NCBI GenBank assembly: GCA_016649775.1
Contig: JAENWY010000112.1
Location: forward strand, 1 to 7,368
Reading direction: 5' to 3'
Length of the DNA stretch: 7,368 nt
DNA from: Spirochaetaceae bacterium
GTDB taxonomy: Bacteria; Spirochaetota; Spirochaetia; Sphaerochaetales; Sphaerochaetaceae
The position numbers and the translations under genes were made by a program. The notes under the pieces were generated by a model. It searched no databases and had not been told where the DNA came from. It worked only from the letters and a program-made list of their open reading frames with translations. Of this stretch, positions 6,490 to 7,368 are shown piece by piece (the stretch's first letter is position 1; each line of letters opens with the position of its first letter).

Positions 6490-6509
6490 TACTATCTTAA
6501 AAGATAGTA
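6490..6509. promoter_or_regulatory. Candidate HxlR operator palindrome
   Basis: TACTATCTTAAAAGATAGTA consists of two perfect 9-base arms around an AA centre. It lies between the divergent genes, 11 bases before the HxlR start codon. HxlR (DUF24) regulators such as YodB bind inverted repeats with TACTA/TAGTA ends, so this is the likely autoregulatory site. A further TACTAT half-site occurs at 6474-6479. Confidence 0.6.
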
Positions 6510-6511
6510 AT

Positions 6512-6515
6512 GGAG
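6512..6515 (+). promoter_or_regulatory. Ribosome binding site that sets the HxlR start
   Basis: GGAG lies 5 bases before the ATG at 6521. An earlier in-frame ATG at 6482 has no ribosome site, and translation from it would read through the palindrome, so 6521 is preferred. Confidence 0.8.
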
Positions 6516-6520
6516 AAATA

Positions 6521-6898
6521 ATGATTGAACAATATGCAACTGATTGCAATGAATGTGGTATTGATAAAAAGACCAAATCAAAACTCTGTACTTTCTGTAT
6601 AACGCAAAAAGTATTCAAAGGAAAATGGAAACTATTAATATATTGGCACCTTCATGATGGTACAAAGAGATTCAATGAATTAAGTAGGTTAATACCTTCC
6701 ACACAAACTACTCTATCAAGGCAGCTTAAAGAACTTGTAATAGATGGAATTATTAATAGAAAAGTATTTAATCAAATTCCCCCAAAGGTAGAATATTCTC
6801 TAACTCCTTTAGGTAAATCTTTTGAAAATATAATGAATGCTATGGATAAATTTGGAATTGATTATTTAAAATCCAATAAAGAAAATAAATTAATATAA
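6521..6898 (+). CDS. HxlR-family (DUF24) winged-helix regulator with two CxxC motifs
   Basis: This 125-residue protein has a complete HxlR winged-helix domain: FKGKWKLLIYWHL (32-44), KRFNELSRLIP (49-59), the recognition-helix region TQTTLSRQLKELVIDGII (61-78) and the wing PPKVEYSLTPLG (87-98). Family members are dimeric DNA-binding regulators, and several sense quinones, aldehydes or oxidants through one N-terminal cysteine. Here C23 aligns with that conserved cysteine, 13 residues before the Trp of GKW. Three more cysteines make two pairs, C9-x2-C12 and C23-x2-C26. This could be a zinc or iron-sulfur site or a disulfide switch; which one cannot be told from sequence. The gene is divergent from the split-barrel flavoprotein gene, with overlapping promoters and a palindrome before its start, so autoregulation and control of the flavoprotein are likely. 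No clear terminator follows. Confidence 0.94.
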   Translation: MIEQYATDCNECGIDKKTKSKLCTFCITQKVFKGKWKLLIYWHLHDGTKRFNELSRLIPSTQTTLSRQLKELVIDGIINRKVFNQIPPKVEYSLTPLGKSFENIMNAMDKFGIDYLKSNKENKLI

Positions 6899-7368
6899 TA
6901 ATTTATTATTCGAAGGAGGAGAGGAATTTCTTCTAATCAATTGTATTACTTAGTATCAGAATATTGTATTCAATAGAATTGTATAATATCACTGGGATTT
7001 TTCAAAAGTAAAATTATATTTCTAATATCATTTCTGATATACTTTATATATCTGGAAATTAATACTTCGTATTCTTTACTCATAATTTCATTCTATGCTA
7101 CTTTGTATTTCCATATTATTCCTCTGCTCAAATTTCGACTTAATATAATTGTTTTGCTCCAAAGTCTTACATAATAGTAGTTAAGGCCTTTCCTTTTGTC
7201 TCGTAACACGTTTCATTATATCAAGTTATAATTAAATTAGTTTTGATTAATTTGAAAGTTTTTGGCTCTGTCTATGACATCTAGGATTAAATAGCTAATT
7301 CCCCCTAATTATGTTATTATTTTGAAATGAAATTGAACTAAACATTAATATTAACTAAGAAGCAAATA
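6899..7368. other. Region without an intact gene; possible decayed coding sequence
   Basis: No supported gene or strong terminator is seen. On the minus strand a frame from 7212 to 6970 (81 codons) is open except for one TAG at 7095-7093. It lies just below an extended -10 box, TGATATAAT (7223-7215), and this strand is purine-rich like the sense strands of nearby genes. Its last part, from an ATG at 7083, would encode 37 residues (MSKEYEVLISRYIKYIRNDI...) but has no ribosome site. On the plus strand a perfect AAGGAGG (6913-6919) is followed by no ATG. The frame after it has a TAG at 6974, then 65 open hydrophobic codons, which pyrimidine-rich DNA could give by chance. A small hairpin, ATATCA/TGATAT, lies at 7025-7040. 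TTGTAT occurs three times (6941, 6964, 6979). The last 100 bases are very AT-rich and may lead into a gene beyond the window. Confidence 0.4.

Noticed and set aside
6482..6520. Upstream in-frame ATG at 6482 as the start of the HxlR gene
   Set aside because: It has no ribosome site and would place the palindrome inside the coding sequence. The ATG at 6521 has GGAG at good spacing and gives a normal family length.
6412..6618. A 69-residue N-terminal extension of the split-barrel protein
   Set aside because: The extension overlaps the divergent regulator gene and both promoters. AAGGAG marks the ATG at 6411, which matches the usual family start.
6941..6984. Three TTGTAT copies as a repeat array or operator set
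   Set aside because: Six-base AT-rich words recur by chance here and the spacing is irregular, so this is neither a CRISPR array nor a convincing iteron.
6977..7171. Plus-strand 65-codon frame encoding a hydrophobic peptide
   Set aside because: It has no start codon with a ribosome site after the TAG at 6974. The strand is pyrimidine-rich, which lowers stop-codon frequency and gives hydrophobic codons by composition alone.
7262..7285. GGCTCTGTCTATGACATC as an insertion-sequence end
   Set aside because: It is loosely similar to some transposon termini, but no matching inverted copy, target duplication or transposase is present in the window.

Overview
The window comes from a low-GC, AT-rich genome with strong AGGAG/GGAG-type ribosome binding sites, sigma-A-like promoters and the standard genetic code (TAA and TAG stops; tryptophan always TGG in the genes read). 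This fits a Bacillota, probably a clostridium-like anaerobe. The gene families (DUF2264, CsoR, single-HMA CopA, HxlR) agree, but the species cannot be fixed from the sequence alone.

Layout. (1) Positions 21-1859 (+) encode a 612-residue DUF2264 protein, probably a cytoplasmic carbohydrate-active enzyme of unproven activity. A bidirectional hairpin terminator separates it from a convergent gene. (2) Positions 1921-2637 (-) encode a lone HNH endonuclease with an N-terminal helical domain. (3) Divergent from it is a complete copper-export operon, copA-csoR-copZ (2774-5580, +), behind a clear CsoR operator that overlaps the expected transcription start. (4) Between 5581 and 6033 lie the operon's terminator, a probable opposite-strand terminator and the frameshifted remains of a minus-strand gene. 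(5) A divergent pair follows: a small FMN-binding split-barrel (pyridoxamine-phosphate-oxidase-like) protein (6034-6411, -) and an HxlR-type regulator (6521-6898, +). Their promoters overlap, and a near-perfect palindrome sits beside them. (6) Positions 6899-7368 hold no intact gene that I can support.

How the genes work together. The copper operon is a self-contained circuit: the Cu(I) sensor CsoR represses its own operon, CopZ carries Cu(I) in the cytosol and CopA pumps it out. The HxlR/split-barrel pair looks like a redox- or electrophile-responsive module; the regulator carries four N-terminal cysteines in two CxxC pairs, more than the single conserved cysteine usual in the family.

Three apparent gene starts were moved downstream (copA, the split-barrel gene, the HxlR gene), because the longer reading frames run through an operator, a promoter or a neighbouring gene. 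No CRISPR array, tRNA, rRNA or intact mobile element is visible. Nothing here is convincingly a wholly new multi-gene system. The best leads are the two-CxxC HxlR regulator with its operator, the symmetric repeat shared by the nuclease and copper promoters, and the decayed gene downstream of the flavoprotein.
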